In this document: one piece after another, positions 55,218-64,000 of the stretch
Layout: every line of letters begins with the position of its first letter
How positions within the stretch are numbered: the stretch's first letter is position 1
NCBI GenBank assembly: GCA_016868815.1
Contig: VGFQ01000007.1
Span: forward strand, 62,001-126,000
Direction: 5' to 3'
Origin: Bacteroidota bacterium
Lineage (GTDB): Bacteria; Bacteroidota; Bacteroidia; Chitinophagales; Chitinophagaceae
Length of the DNA: 64,000 bases
Made by a program: the position numbers and the translations under genes
The notes under the pieces: model-generated
The model's database searches: none
Told to the model about the DNA's origin: nothing
Seen by the model: the letters and a program-made list of their open reading frames with translations, nothing else

Positions 55218-55523
55218 TTAGTTGATAACTTCTAAGAAAGTGCGGAAGGAAAAAACGGTTTCCCCCCAGCGTTGCTGGGCTGCTGCATGCAGAGGCGGGT
55301 CGTATGTTTCAAGGTAGTGAGCATATGCTTCGCGGGTCTTCACCTCATACTGCACGGCAAAGGTTTGTCCCTCTGTCTCGTCGGTGTCGAGCAGCCGTAG
55401 GATGCGATGCTGCGTGAAGAGCCCGGTGGCCAGCACCTGTGGGATGTGCTCCATCTGCATCCAGCTGAGCCATGGCTCTGCGATCGCCGCTTCTACGCGG
55501 CTGGTGACGTTGTAGACAAACAT
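55218..55523 (-). CDS. DUF4286 family protein
   Basis: The 101-residue protein is a ferredoxin-like alpha/beta fold typical of DUF4286: MFVYNVTSRVEAAIAEPWLSW, ATGLFTQHRILRLLDTDETEG, FAVQYEVKTREAYAHYLE. Function is unknown. It is divergent from exonuclease III. Confidence 0.8.
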   Translation of the reverse strand: MFVYNVTSRVEAAIAEPWLSWMQMEHIPQVLATGLFTQHRILRLLDTDETEGQTFAVQYEVKTREAYAHYLETYDPPLHAAAQQRWGETVFSFRTFLEVIN

Positions 55524-55593
55524 GCTGCGTTGGCTTCTAGCACAAAGAAACTCCGGCTGGGTGGCTTTGCCAAGCGATGAGTAATTTTATGCC

Positions 55594-56361
55594 ATGCGCA
55601 TTGTGAGTTATAATGTAAACGGCATCCGGGCCGCCATCCGCAAGGGATTCATCGACTGGCTGCGGACGGATCCGGCGGATGTTATTTGCCTGCAAGAGAC
55701 CAAGGCTGTGCGGGAAGATGTGGACATCGGTCCATTTGCGGAGCTGGGCTACCACGACTACTGGTTCAGTGCTGCCAAGAAGGGTTATAGCGGCGTGGCG
55801 ATCCTCACCCGCATCCGGCCAGACCATGTCACATATGGGCATGGCTTTGCGCAGAGCGATGCAGAGGGGCGGGTGCTGCAGTTGGACTTTTCCGGTGTCC
55901 GGCTGATCAACGCCTATTTTCCTTCCGGGACCTCCGGCGAGGAGCGGCAGACCTATAAATATCAATGGCTGGGCGAATTGGGCGGGCAGCTCAGCCGGTT
56001 GCGCCAGGAGCATCCCTGCCTGGTCCTCTGTGGCGATTACAACATCGCCCATCGAGAAGTCGACATCCATGATCCCAAGGGCAACCGAAACACGACGGGC
56101 TTCCTGCCGGAGGAACGGGCCTGGATGGATGGCTTCTTTGCCGACGGTTGGCTGGACACGCTGCGGCATTTCGATCCATCACCGCATCGCTATACCTGGT
56201 GGAGCCAGCGCTTCCCCACGGTAAGGCTGCAGAACAAGGGCTGGCGCATCGACTATATCAGTGTGACAGCGCCGTTGAAAGATCGGCTGCGGGCGGCTGA
56301 CATCTACCCGGATGTGAAGCACAGCGACCACTGTCCCGTGTACCTCGAGCTCGCTGATTAA
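55594..56361 (+). CDS. xth: exodeoxyribonuclease III
   Basis: The 255-residue AP endonuclease/3'-exonuclease of base-excision repair shows MRIVSYNVNGIRAAI, DVICLQETKA (metal Glu), FPSGTSGEERQTYKYQW, LCGDYNIAHREVDIHDP (Asp-Asn), WWSQRFPTVRLQNKGWRIDYI and SDHCPV. It is full length. Confidence 0.95.
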   Translation: MRIVSYNVNGIRAAIRKGFIDWLRTDPADVICLQETKAVREDVDIGPFAELGYHDYWFSAAKKGYSGVAILTRIRPDHVTYGHGFAQSDAEGRVLQLDFSGVRLINAYFPSGTSGEERQTYKYQWLGELGGQLSRLRQEHPCLVLCGDYNIAHREVDIHDPKGNRNTTGFLPEERAWMDGFFADGWLDTLRHFDPSPHRYTWWSQRFPTVRLQNKGWRIDYISVTAPLKDRLRAADIYPDVKHSDHCPVYLELAD

Positions 56362-56376
56362 CCCGAAGCAACGGCC

Positions 56377-59057
56377 TCAGCTGTCGAGGGAGGGCCTCAG
56401 CCAGCGGGTCATCTCTTCGAGGTCCATGCCCTTGCGTTCAGCGTAGTCTGTCAGCTGGTCCTTCTCTATCTTCCCCACACCGAAATACTTTGCCTGTGGG
56501 TGCGCAATATACCACCCACATACGGAGGCGGCGGGGTACATGGCCAATGATTCGGTGAGGGTGATGCCGGTGACGGCGGTGGCATCGAGGAGGGCAAAGA
56601 GTTTTATTTTCTCGGTATGGTCGGGGCAGGCGGGGTAGCCAGGGGCTGGCCGGATGCCAAGATAGTCTTCGCGGATGAGGGCTTCGTTGCTGAGATCTTC
56701 TTCAGCCGCGTATCCCCAGAATTCTTTCCGTACGCGGGCGTGCAGGCATTCGGCGAAGGCTTCGGCAAGTCGGTCGGCCAGCGCCTGGAGCAAGATCTTG
56801 GAGTAGTCGTCGTGTTGTTCTTCAAAGGCTTTAAGATGCGCTTCGATGCCGGCGATGGTGACGGCGAAGGCGCCGAGATGGTCTTGGCCGGGCAGGTCTG
56901 AAGGGGCGATGAAGTCGGCCAGCGAAAGGTTCGGCTGCCCGGCAGCCTTTTTGACCTGCTGCCGGAGGAATTCAAGGTGTACGGTGCCGGTCTCGGGGTT
57001 GTCTGACACTAGGCTGACGGTATCTTTTCCATTGCTGCTGGCGGGCCAGATGCCCATGACGCCGTGCGCTTGCAGCCATTGCTCCTGGATGAGGCGGGCC
57101 AGCATGGCCTGCGCGTCTGCGTAGAGCTTGGAGGCTTCTGTGCCGATGACGGCGTCGGTGAGGATGTCCGGGAAGCGACCTCCCAGTTCCCAGGTGATGA
57201 AGAAGGGGTTCCAGTCGATGTAGGGGGCGATTTCGGCGAGAGGGTAGTCGCGGAAGCTCCGCGTGCCGGTCTGGCGGGGCACTATGGGATGGTGCGCGGC
57301 CCAGTCGGCCCGGAAGCGGTTTTCAAGGGCCTGCGGGTAGGGGAGATATTGCTTGGTGGTACGCTTGGCTTCGAAGTCTTGTCGCAGCTGCTGATATTCT
57401 TCGGAGAGGCTTTGCAGGAATTTGGGGCGGTGCTGGGGGTTCAGCAGGCTGCCGGCGACGATGACGCTTCGGGAGGCGTCGAGGACGTGTACGACGCCGT
57501 TTGTGTATTCTCGGTCGATCTTGACGGCGGTATGCATGCGGGAGGTGGTAGCACCTCCGATGAGCAGGGGCTGTGTCATGCCGCGGCGTGTCATCTCCCG
57601 AGCGATATATACCATCTCGTCGAGGGAGGGTGTGATGAGGCCGCTGAGGCCGAGGATATCGGCCTGCTGTTGCTGGGCTTCTTCGAGGATGCGGTCGGCG
57701 TGGACCATGACGCCCAGGTCGATCACTTCGTAGCCGTTGCAGCGGAGGACGACGCCGACGATATTTTTGCCGATGTCGTGCACGTCTCCTTTGACGGTCG
57801 CCAGCAGGATCCGGCCGGCAGAGGAGGCCTGTGCCTTCTCTGTTTCTATGTAAGGGGTGAGGACGGCCACGCTCTTCTTCATCACGCGGGCGCTTTTGAC
57901 GACTTGCGGCAGGAACATCTTTCCGGCGCCGAAGAGGTCTCCTACGATCTGCATGCCATCCATCAGCGGCCCTTCTATAACTTCCAGCGGCCGGGCATAG
58001 GCGTGCCTCGCCTCTTCGGTGTCGGCTTCGACATATTCAGTGATGCCGTTGATGAGGGCATGTCGCAGCCTTTCCTGTACGGTACCGCGGCGCCAGGCCT
58101 CATCGCGTTCCTGCACTCTGCCGCTGGACTTGACTTGCTCGGCGAAGACGATGAGCTTGTCGGTGGCCTCGTTGCTTTCGTTTGGCGGTTGAGGATGACA
58201 TCTTCGCAGAGGTGGCGGAGTTCGGGTTCTATCTCATCATAAATGACCAGCTGTCCGGCGTTGACGATCCCCATGTCCATCCCAGCGCGGATAGCGTGGT
58301 AAAGGAAGACGGAGTGCATGGCTTCGCGCACGTGGTCGTTGCCGCGGAAGGAAAACGACAGGTTGCTGACGCCGCCGCTGATCTTTACCAGCGGGTAGCG
58401 GGCTTTGATGGCCCGGGTCGCTTCGATGAAGTCGACAGCGTAGTTGTTATGTTCTTCTAGGCCGGTGGCGACGGCGAAGACATTGAGGTCGAAGATGATG
58501 TCTTGGGGTGGGAAGCCTACCTGTTCTGTGAGGATGCGGTATGCCTTGTCGGCGATAGCGAGGCGCCTTTCGACGTTGTCGGCTTGGCCTTGTTCGTCGA
58601 AGGCCATGACGACAATGGCGGCCCCGTAGCTGCGGCAGGTATGGGCCTGTTCGATGAAGGCGCTCTCGCCTTCTTTGAGGGAGATCGAGTTGACGATGCA
58701 TTTGCCTTGTACACATTTGAGGCCTGCCTCTATGATCGGGAACTTGGAGGAGTCGATCATCACGGGGATGCGAGCAATGTCTGGCTCCGACTGCAGTTGG
58801 TTGAGGAAGGTGACCATGGCCTTCTCGCCGTCGAGGAGGGCATCGTCCATGTTGACGTCTATCACCTGAGCGCCGCTCTCCACCTGTTGCCGGGCGATGC
58901 TCAGGGCTTTTTCAAACTTCCCGTCCCGGATGAGCTTGGCGAATATGCGGGAGCCTGTGACGTTGGTGCGTTCGCCGATGTTGACGAAGTTGGTCTCCGG
59001 GCGTATGACGAGCGGTTCGAGTCCGGAGAGGCGTAGATAAGGTTTCAGGGGTGGCAT
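56377..59057 (-). pseudogene. metH: cobalamin-dependent methionine synthase, folate/B12/activation part, frameshifted
   Basis: This is the C-terminal part of MetH, transferring methyl from 5-methyl-THF via cobalamin to homocysteine. Frame 1 (59057 to about 58180) has the pterin domain: [31 protein letters not shown] and [20 protein letters not shown]. Near 58180-58190 one base is missing after DVILNR. The correct continuation ([17 protein letters not shown]) is in the next frame, which carries the cap, the B12 site [11 protein letters not shown] and the activation domain with [22 protein letters not shown] (stop at 56377). Either an assembly error or a true lesion. The homocysteine domain is a separate upstream gene. 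Confidence 0.85.
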
Positions 59058-59095
59058 GGGTGTCGCGAGCAGGGCTTGCAGGGTGGATGTTTGGG

Positions 59096-60127
59096 CTAGG
59101 CGATGGTTGTCTCGACGGTGGGCCGTTGGCGGGGCTGCAGCTGGCGGACTTGGTCAGCGATGTGTCGGATATGGTCGGGCGTGGTGCCGCAGCAGCCGCC
59201 GACGATGTTGACGAAGCCGGCGCGGGCCCATGCTTCTATGTGGTGGGCCGTCTGGTCGGGCGTCTCGTCGTATTCGCCCATGGCGTTGGGCAGTCCTGCG
59301 TTGGGGTAGGCCGAGGTGTAGCAGGTTGCGATGGTGGAGAGTTCTTCTATGTGCGGGCGCATCTGTTCGGCGCCGAGGGCGCAGTTGAGGCCGATGCTGA
59401 GGGGGGCGGCGTGTTCGACGGAGGTGTAGAAGGCTTCCAGTGTCTGTCCGCTGAGGGTGCGTCCTGAGGCATCTGTGATGGTGCCGCTGATCATCAAGGG
59501 CAGCTCGGGCTTGCCAGATTTGCGGAAGTATTGGCGGATTGCGTAGATGGCAGCTTTGGCGTTAAGGGTGTCGAAAACGGTCTCTATAAGGAGAAGGTCG
59601 ACGCCACCTTCCACGAGTCCTTGTATCTGTTCCTGGTAGGCGCCGGCGACTTCATCGAAGTAGATGGAGCGGTATCCGGGGTTGTTGACGTCGGGTGAGA
59701 GGGAGAGGGTCTTGTTCATGGGCCCGAGGGCGCCAGCCACCCAGGGGCCTGTCTCCAGGCTTTTCTCCGGGTGCTGCTTGCGGTAGGTGTCGACGGCGCG
59801 GCGAGCGCAGGCGGCAGCGGCGAGGTTTATCTCGAGGGATAGGGCTGACATGCCATAGTCGTCCATTGAGACGGCTTGTGCGTTGAAGGTGTTGGTTTCG
59901 ATGATGTCGGCGCCGGCCTCTAGGTATTCGAGGTGTATGGCTTCGATGATGTCAGGCCTGGTGAGGCAGAGCAGGTCGTTGTTGCCTTTAAGGTCGGAAG
60001 GCCAATCGGCGAACCGTGTGCCGCGGTAGTCGGCTTCTTCGAGCTTGCGGTCCTGGATCATCGTACCCATGGCACCGTCTATGACCAGGATGCGCGCTTG
60101 CAGGGCTTTTTGGATGGGGTGGAGCAT
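59096..60127 (-). CDS. homocysteine S-methyltransferase domain protein (MetH N-terminal module)
   Basis: The 343-residue protein matches the homocysteine-binding module of Met[87 protein letters not shown] (zinc Cys) and the closing [16 protein letters not shown] (zinc Cys-Cys). In most bacteria it is fused to the pterin and B12 modules; here it is a separate gene 38 bases upstream of them. The split arrangement is common in Bacteroidota. Confidence 0.9.
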   Translation of the reverse strand: MLHPIQKALQARILVIDGAMGTMIQDRKLEEADYRGTRFADWPSDLKGNNDLLCLTRPDIIEAIHLEYLEAGADIIETNTFNAQAVSMDDYGMSALSLEINLAAAACARRAVDTYRKQHPEKSLETGPWVAGALGPMNKTLSLSPDVNNPGYRSIYFDEVAGAYQEQIQGLVEGGVDLLLIETVFDTLNAKAAIYAIRQYFRKSGKPELPLMISGTITDASGRTLSGQTLEAFYTSVEHAAPLSIGLNCALGAEQMRPHIEELSTIATCYTSAYPNAGLPNAMGEYDETPDQTAHHIEAWARAGFVNIVGGCCGTTPDHIRHIADQVRQLQPRQRPTVETTIA

Positions 60128-60309
60128 ATATCAGCCGGTTCTTGCTTGAAGATGTGTAGGGCGGATGCGGAACCGGCGGATGGGGAGGCGAACCTTATCC
60201 GTTTATTAGTTCCGTTGGGTCCGCGGGGGTTGCGGGGCAGGCCGAACAATAAACAAATCTGCCTGCTGCTATTCTGCAAAAATAATGGCTGCTGCGCGTA
60301 TCTCAAAGT

Positions 60310-60927
60310 CTAACGCATGACATAGGCGTCTACAGGCATGCGGTTCTGCAGGCTTCTTGCCAGGGTGAGTTCGTCGGCATATTCGAGTTCACCTCCAAAG
60401 GCGATGCCACGGGCGATGGTGGTGATGCGGAGGTGGGTGCCGGCGAGTTGTTTCTGGATATAGTAGATGGTGGTGTCTCCCTGGATGGTGGGGCTGAGGG
60501 CGAAGACGATTTCTTCGATGCCTTCGGTGTGGATGCGTTGGAGGAGTGTTTCGATGCGGAGCTGTTCGGGTCCAATCCCGTCGAGCGGCGAGATGACGCC
60601 GCCTAGGACGTGGTAGCGGCCGTTGAACTGTTGGGTGCTTTCGATGGCGATGACGTCTCGGATGTTTTCTACGACGCAGACGATGTCGGGCCGGCGGGAG
60701 GGGTTGCTACAGATGGCGCAGGTGTCGGTGTCGGAGATGTTATGGCAGTGACGGCAGAAGCGGATGTCGGTACGGGCCCGGGCGATGGCTTCGCTGAAGG
60801 CTTTGACGTCGGAGGCTTCTTGTTTGAGCAGGTGGAGGACGAGCCGGAGGGCTGTCTTTCGGCCGATGCCGGGGAGGCGGCTGAAGGCGTTGACGGCGGA
60901 TTCGAGGAGCTCGGAGGGGAACTGCAT
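60310..60927 (-). CDS. recR: recombination mediator RecR
   Basis: The 205-residue protein loads RecA with RecF and RecO. An N-terminal helix-hairpin-helix (AFSRLPGIGRKTALRLVLHLL), a Cys4 zinc finger (CRHCHN, CAICS), and a Toprim domain (VCVVENIRDVIAIE, HVLGGVISPLDGIGP) are followed by a conserved ARGIAFGGELEYAD. It is full length. The Ig-like lipoprotein gene lies 11 bases upstream, so the two may share a transcript. Confidence 0.96.
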   Translation of the reverse strand: MQFPSELLESAVNAFSRLPGIGRKTALRLVLHLLKQEASDVKAFSEAIARARTDIRFCRHCHNISDTDTCAICSNPSRRPDIVCVVENIRDVIAIESTQQFNGRYHVLGGVISPLDGIGPEQLRIETLLQRIHTEGIEEIVFALSPTIQGDTTIYYIQKQLAGTHLRITTIARGIAFGGELEYADELTLARSLQNRMPVDAYVMR

Positions 60928-60938
60928 GGCGGTGGGGG

Positions 60939-62444
60939 TCAGTTGGCTTTCTCTGTGAGGTTGATTTCAAGCTCATTGTCCCATCCGGCGCGGATGTTGA
61001 GCTTTTGTCGGCGCAGGATGGTGCGTTCTGGCTGGCGTCGCTTCCAGTAGTCGCCGGTATCCCAGCGTCCGTTGCGGTTGCGGTCGTAGAGGATGCGGAT
61101 GCCGTATTCTCCGGGGCGGAACAGCGGGTAGCGGTAGCGGCTCAGCTCGAGGGGCTGGCTTTTTTCGAGGGTTTCGTCTTTGTAGAGGAGCAGTACGGGG
61201 TGCTGGGCCGTGTCGAGGGCGGTGACGCGGATCGAGAGGCTGCCATATTCATTTTCTCGTTTGGCTTCGAAGCGCAGCGTGTCGGGTCGGAGAGCCTGGA
61301 AGCCGAGGCTGTCGCGGGCGAAGTCTTTGGCGAGGAGGAGGTAATATCGCATGCCGGGCGTCCATCGGTGGGTGAGCGTGAGTTTGCGGCGGCTGCTGTC
61401 GAGGGATAGCTGGTAGCCGGGCAGGGGCTGGTAGGAGGTGTCGGTGAGGCGGAGGCGGGTGGTGTCGAGTTGGGTGAGGCGGTGTTCGAAGGTGAGGGTG
61501 AGGTATTCCAGCAGGTCTTGGCGGTCGCCTTCGAGGGAGTTTGTATATCGCAGCCGCTTGTCGTCGCGGTTGCGGGGGGTGGCGCCGGTGCTGCCGGGGG
61601 GCTTGCGGGGTGCTTCTTCTGCTGCGACGAATGCCAGCAGGGTGACGGGGTTGCTGTTGGTCTGTACGGCGCTGTCGAGGAAGCCGAGGTATTCGGACGA
61701 CTGGTTATAGGTGAGACTGCCATCGACATCTTTGAGGGCGAAGGCGTGGTAGGCGCCAGGCGCCAGGAAGCGGAAGGTGAAGCGTCCGTCGGCGCGGGTG
61801 CGGGTGGTGTAGCGGGGTCTTTTCTTGCTGAGGGCGGAGTCTTTCTCCGTCGGGTGCAGGACGACCAGCAGGAGGCTGTCGGTCTTGCCGGACTCGGCGT
61901 AGAAGACCTGTCCGGAGAGGCTGTCGGCATCGATGCGCGGCCCGGTGGAGAACACGTAGTAGAAGCCGCGCAGCGGGTTGTTCTCATTGATGTCTTTGAT
62001 GGCGTCGCCGAAGTCGATGCTGTAGGTGGTATTTGCTTCGAGGGTGTCTTTGATCCGGATGAGGACGTTCTTCAGGCGTCCTTCCGCCTCCGGCTTCACC
62101 TTGGGGACGGGGGAGTACTGGAGGTTTTCGAAGGGGTTGTCGAGTTGGATATACTCGTCGAAGGTGAGGGTGATGCGGTTGCCCTGGTAGCGGGTGGTGG
62201 AGTCGGCCGGTTCGGCTTTGATGAGCCGTGGGGGGAGGGAGTCACGGGGTCCGCCGGTGGGGGGCATGGGCTGGCCACAGGAAACGGATGCCAGCCAGGC
62301 GGCGGCGAGGCAGGCGGCGGGCAGGCGGTATGGAAAAGGGCTGGACAAACGGTTTTTGGCAAAATTCGCGATTCCCTGCGAGCCGCATGGCAGCCGCGGG
62401 AAAAAAGCCAACAATTCAGGCGGTTCGGAGGTTTTAAAAGCCAA
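60939..62444 (-). CDS. Ig-like (Big_5) domain lipoprotein
   Basis: The frame is up to 501 residues. The lipoprotein signal ends LASVSC, followed by GQPMPPTGGPRDSLPPRL, a hallmark of Bacteroidota Big_5 (SbsA-type Ig) lipoproteins. Residues ITLTFDEYIQLDN begin the Ig domain. A later CarboxypepD-type fold (RADGRFTFRFLAPGAYHAFALKDVDG) and a C-terminal FLRPGEYGIRILYDRNRNGRWDTGDY follow. It is probably surface-anchored. The start is uncertain: both the first codon at 62444 and an internal candidate at 62348 are TTG. Confidence 0.8.
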   Translation of the reverse strand: MAFKTSEPPELLAFFPRLPCGSQGIANFAKNRLSSPFPYRLPAACLAAAWLASVSCGQPMPPTGGPRDSLPPRLIKAEPADSTTRYQGNRITLTFDEYIQLDNPFENLQYSPVPKVKPEAEGRLKNVLIRIKDTLEANTTYSIDFGDAIKDINENNPLRGFYYVFSTGPRIDADSLSGQVFYAESGKTDSLLLVVLHPTEKDSALSKKRPRYTTRTRADGRFTFRFLAPGAYHAFALKDVDGSLTYNQSSEYLGFLDSAVQTNSNPVTLLAFVAAEEAPRKPPGSTGATPRNRDDKRLRYTNSLEGDRQDLLEYLTLTFEHRLTQLDTTRLRLTDTSYQPLPGYQLSLDSSRRKLTLTHRWTPGMRYYLLLAKDFARDSLGFQALRPDTLRFEAKRENEYGSLSIRVTALDTAQHPVLLLYKDETLEKSQPLELSRYRYPLFRPGEYGIRILYDRNRNGRWDTGDYWKRRQPERTILRRQKLNIRAGWDNELEINLTEKAN

Positions 62445-62458
62445 TAAAGTTTGGAACG

Positions 62459-62932
62459 ATGGCAGTGCATGTCTTGAAGCAGGTGCAGGTCTTGCCGGTC
62501 AGTCTGGAGGCGGCCTGGGATTTCTTCTCTCATCCTAAGAACCTGGCGGTGATGACGCCGGAATACCTGAACCTGCGGTTCACCAACGAGCTCTACGGCG
62601 AGGAGATGTATGCCGGGCAAGTGATGACCTATCAGGTCAAACCGTTGCTGGGCATTCCGATGTTTTGGATGACGGAGATCACGCATGTGCAGCCCGGGAA
62701 GTTCTTCGTCGACGAGCAGCGTTTCGGCCCATATGCGCTTTGGCATCACCAGCATCATTTCCGGGAGGTGCCGGGCGGCGTGGAGATGACGGATCTGATC
62801 CATTATAAAGCTCCCTTGGGTCTGCTGGGCGAGCTGGCCAACCGGCTGTTCATCCGGCGGCAGTTGGAGGGCATCTTTGCCTTCCGCCGGCAAAAGGTGG
62901 AGGCCTTGTTCGGGGCGATGCCCGGGGTCTAG
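62459..62932 (+). CDS. SRPBCC (START-like) ligand-binding protein
   Basis: The 157-residue helix-grip protein starts AVHVLKQVQVLPVSLEAAWDFFSHPKNLAVMTPEYLNL, typical of the SRPBCC family, with FVDEQRFGPYALWHHQHHF and a C-terminal long helix (LGELANRLFIRRQLEGIF). It may bind a hydrophobic ligand. Function is unknown. It is divergent from the Ig-like lipoprotein. Confidence 0.82.
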   Translation: MAVHVLKQVQVLPVSLEAAWDFFSHPKNLAVMTPEYLNLRFTNELYGEEMYAGQVMTYQVKPLLGIPMFWMTEITHVQPGKFFVDEQRFGPYALWHHQHHFREVPGGVEMTDLIHYKAPLGLLGELANRLFIRRQLEGIFAFRRQKVEALFGAMPGV

Positions 62933-62982
62933 CGATCGTCCCGACCCGTCGGTGAGGGGTGGTCTCTTGCGCCGGGCGGATC

Positions 62983-63633
62983 TCAGCCGGGCATGCGGGA
63001 GATGTACTTGTCGAGCTGTTTGATCTGGTCGATGACCTGCTGGCTGCTGGGCTTTTGTGCCTTGGCCTTCCGGAAAAAGTCTTTGGCGGCGCGGAACTCC
63101 CTTTTCTGGATCATGATCTGGCACATCTGCAGGTAGGCTAGTGCGGCGCTTTCTTTGTCGGGGATGCCGGCTTTGAGGGCTTGGCGGATATAGCTTTCCC
63201 CCTGCTTCATGTCGCCTTTCTGCATGGCCATCATCCCCAGCTGGAGCTTGTTGGCGCCTTCGGCTTCTTTCATGGCGGAGCCGAGGGAGAGGCTTTTCTT
63301 CATGTGCACTTCGGCCGTGTCGAAGTCTTGCTTCATCATGGCGAGGTTGCCTTTGAGGGTATAGTAGACAGAGCGGATGGGCTTGTAGAGCAGGTCCGGG
63401 AACCAGATGTTGGAGAGCATCTTCTCCGCCCCTTCGAAGTCGCCTTCTTCGAGGTATTCTTGGATGAGGCGGAGGGGTCCGATGAAGAAATGGGTGACGA
63501 TGAGGACGAGGGCCAGCAGATAGAGTACAAAGGAAGGCCAAAAGCCGCTGGTGAGGTTAACGACGATGGCCCCTGCCAGGGAGGTGATGCCCATCCAGAA
63601 GCGGTATTTGATGAAGAGGTTGAACCATTTCAT
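62983..63633 (-). CDS. membrane-anchored TPR protein
   Basis: From the ATG at 63633 the product is 216 residues. It has two transmembrane helices (about residues 12-28 and 35-52) followed by a TPR array: LRLIQEYLEEGDFEGAEKML, YTLKGNLAMMKQDFDTAEVHM, GMMAMQKGDMKQGESYIRQAL and MIQKREFRAAKDFFRKAKAQ. It is likely a scaffold at the inner membrane with cytoplasmic repeats. Confidence 0.8.
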   Translation of the reverse strand: MKWFNLFIKYRFWMGITSLAGAIVVNLTSGFWPSFVLYLLALVLIVTHFFIGPLRLIQEYLEEGDFEGAEKMLSNIWFPDLLYKPIRSVYYTLKGNLAMMKQDFDTAEVHMKKSLSLGSAMKEAEGANKLQLGMMAMQKGDMKQGESYIRQALKAGIPDKESAALAYLQMCQIMIQKREFRAAKDFFRKAKAQKPSSQQVIDQIKQLDKYISRMPG

Positions 63634-63750
63634 GGGGGTAAAAGTAGGCATTCTGCTGCGGTAGCGCTACAGGTTGTCCGCTGGCAGGCATGTCGGCCGA
63701 AAGCTGTAGCTTTACCACGCTGAGGATGGCTGAAGAGGGCCATGTTAGCG

Positions 63751-63788
63751 GGTCCCGTAGTTCAATGGATAGAATATCGGGTTCTTAA
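63751..63788 (+). pseudogene. tRNA gene 5' half, disrupted in the anticodon loop
   Basis: Acceptor GGTCCCG, D arm GTTCAATGGATAGAAT and anticodon 5' stem TCGGG plus loop TTCTTAA are all present. The expected pairing CCCGA and the whole T-arm and 3' acceptor are absent. The D arm closely matches that of the tRNA-Arg at 63935, so it was probably a related tRNA. The break at the anticodon loop is typical of an integrase attachment point. Confidence 0.7.
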
Positions 63789-63855
63789 AGGAATTAGTTC
63801 TTTGAATGATTAATGTCAATAAAATCAAGGATTTACCGATTTTTGAAAATACAAC

Positions 63856-63877
63856 TGAGCAGTGAAGTGAGCAGTGA
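63856..63877 (+). repeat. two direct copies of TGAGCAGTGA
   Basis: TGAGCAGTGA occurs at 63856-63865 and 63868-63877, 12 bases apart, in AT-rich DNA between the broken tRNA and tRNA-Arg. Short spaced repeats like these are typical arm-binding sites of tyrosine integrases near att sites. Confidence 0.55.
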
Positions 63878-63934
63878 TTGTATCTATGCACATCAAAGTT
63901 TGGTTAGTAATCAATCGAGGTTTATCAAAAATAT

Positions 63935-64000
63935 GGCCCTGTAGTTTAATGGATAAAACGAGCGTTTCCTAAACGCTTGATATGAGTTCGATTCTCGTCG
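63935..64000 (+). tRNA. tRNA-Arg (anticodon CCT), 3' end cut by window
   Basis: The cloverleaf reads: acceptor GGCCCTG, D arm GTTTAATGGATAAAAC, anticodon stem AGCGT with loop TTCCTAA (CCT), then ACGCT, and T arm ATGAG-TTCGATT-CTCGT. The last bases CG begin the 3' acceptor strand, which lies past the window edge. CCT reads the rare AGG arginine codon. Confidence 0.88.

Noticed and set aside
57064-58242. 392-residue plus-strand frame opposite metH
   Set aside because: It lies antisense to conserved B12-binding and activation domains and has no recognisable family.
62096-63541. 481-residue minus-strand reading frame
   Set aside because: It overlaps three better genes (Ig-like lipoprotein, SRPBCC, TPR protein) and is very rich in Pro, His and Arg, as shadow frames of GC-rich genes are.

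Overview
The window looks like a chromosome segment of a Bacteroidota bacterium, most likely a Chitinophagaceae-type soil or freshwater lineage (inference). The evidence is TonB-dependent receptor, TlpA-like, DUF1080, lamin-tail and SulP families, lipoprotein signal peptides ending in a Cys, promoters of the TTTG / TAnnTTTG type, the small ribosomal protein bTHX, and the order rplM-rpsI-rpsB-tsf-pyrH. Most of the window is GC-rich. A few blocks are strikingly AT-rich and hold foreign or decaying genes.

Positions 1-9,617 carry a carbohydrate-catabolism neighbourhood: a truncated sulfatase, a PqaA-type alpha/beta hydrolase, a DapA-family lyase/aldolase, a DUF1080 protein, then a three-gene operon (HUMPS-type decarboxylase/aldolase, MDR dehydrogenase, SDR dehydrogenase) and a TIM-barrel sugar isomerase. 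An AT-rich island of decayed genes (about 7,150-8,680: M20 peptidase, SdpI-like protein, a small ORF, plus an intact DUF2805 gene) sits between the operon and the isomerase.

Positions 9,618-25,284 mix secreted or envelope proteins (GH18 lipoprotein, PhoD-like phosphatase, SOUL, PhyH, TonB receptor, pentapeptide repeat, TlpA-like) with housekeeping genes (metF, lptB, a GH3-family synthetase, fabG). A transposase stub and an AT-rich FkbM-like methyltransferase lie at 11.6-12.9 kb. Positions 25,285-27,731 are an AT-rich NTF2-like + SulP pair. Then come adk, msrB, a YceI protein, a very large BNR-repeat protein, an aminotransferase, a glycosyltransferase/EamA pair, two amidohydrolases, a SixA-like phosphatase, a PfkB kinase, a lamin-tail protein, asd (behind a candidate small RNA or attenuator), DUF2461, a NUMOD4/HNH endonuclease and ligA.

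Positions 50,100-56,400 hold translation and nucleotide genes: rplM, rpsI, rpsB, tsf, pyrH, pdxH, bTHX, HU, DUF4286 and exonuclease III. Positions 56,377-62,444 encode a two-piece cobalamin-dependent methionine synthase (the larger piece frameshifted), recR and an Ig-like lipoprotein. metF at 20.7 kb supplies the methyl donor for the same reaction. The window ends in a disrupted tRNA 5' half, AT-rich DNA with short direct repeats, and a tRNA-Arg(CCT), which looks like the edge of an integrated element.

No CRISPR array, rRNA operon or intact insertion sequence was seen. All family assignments come from reading the translated sequence; no database search was possible.
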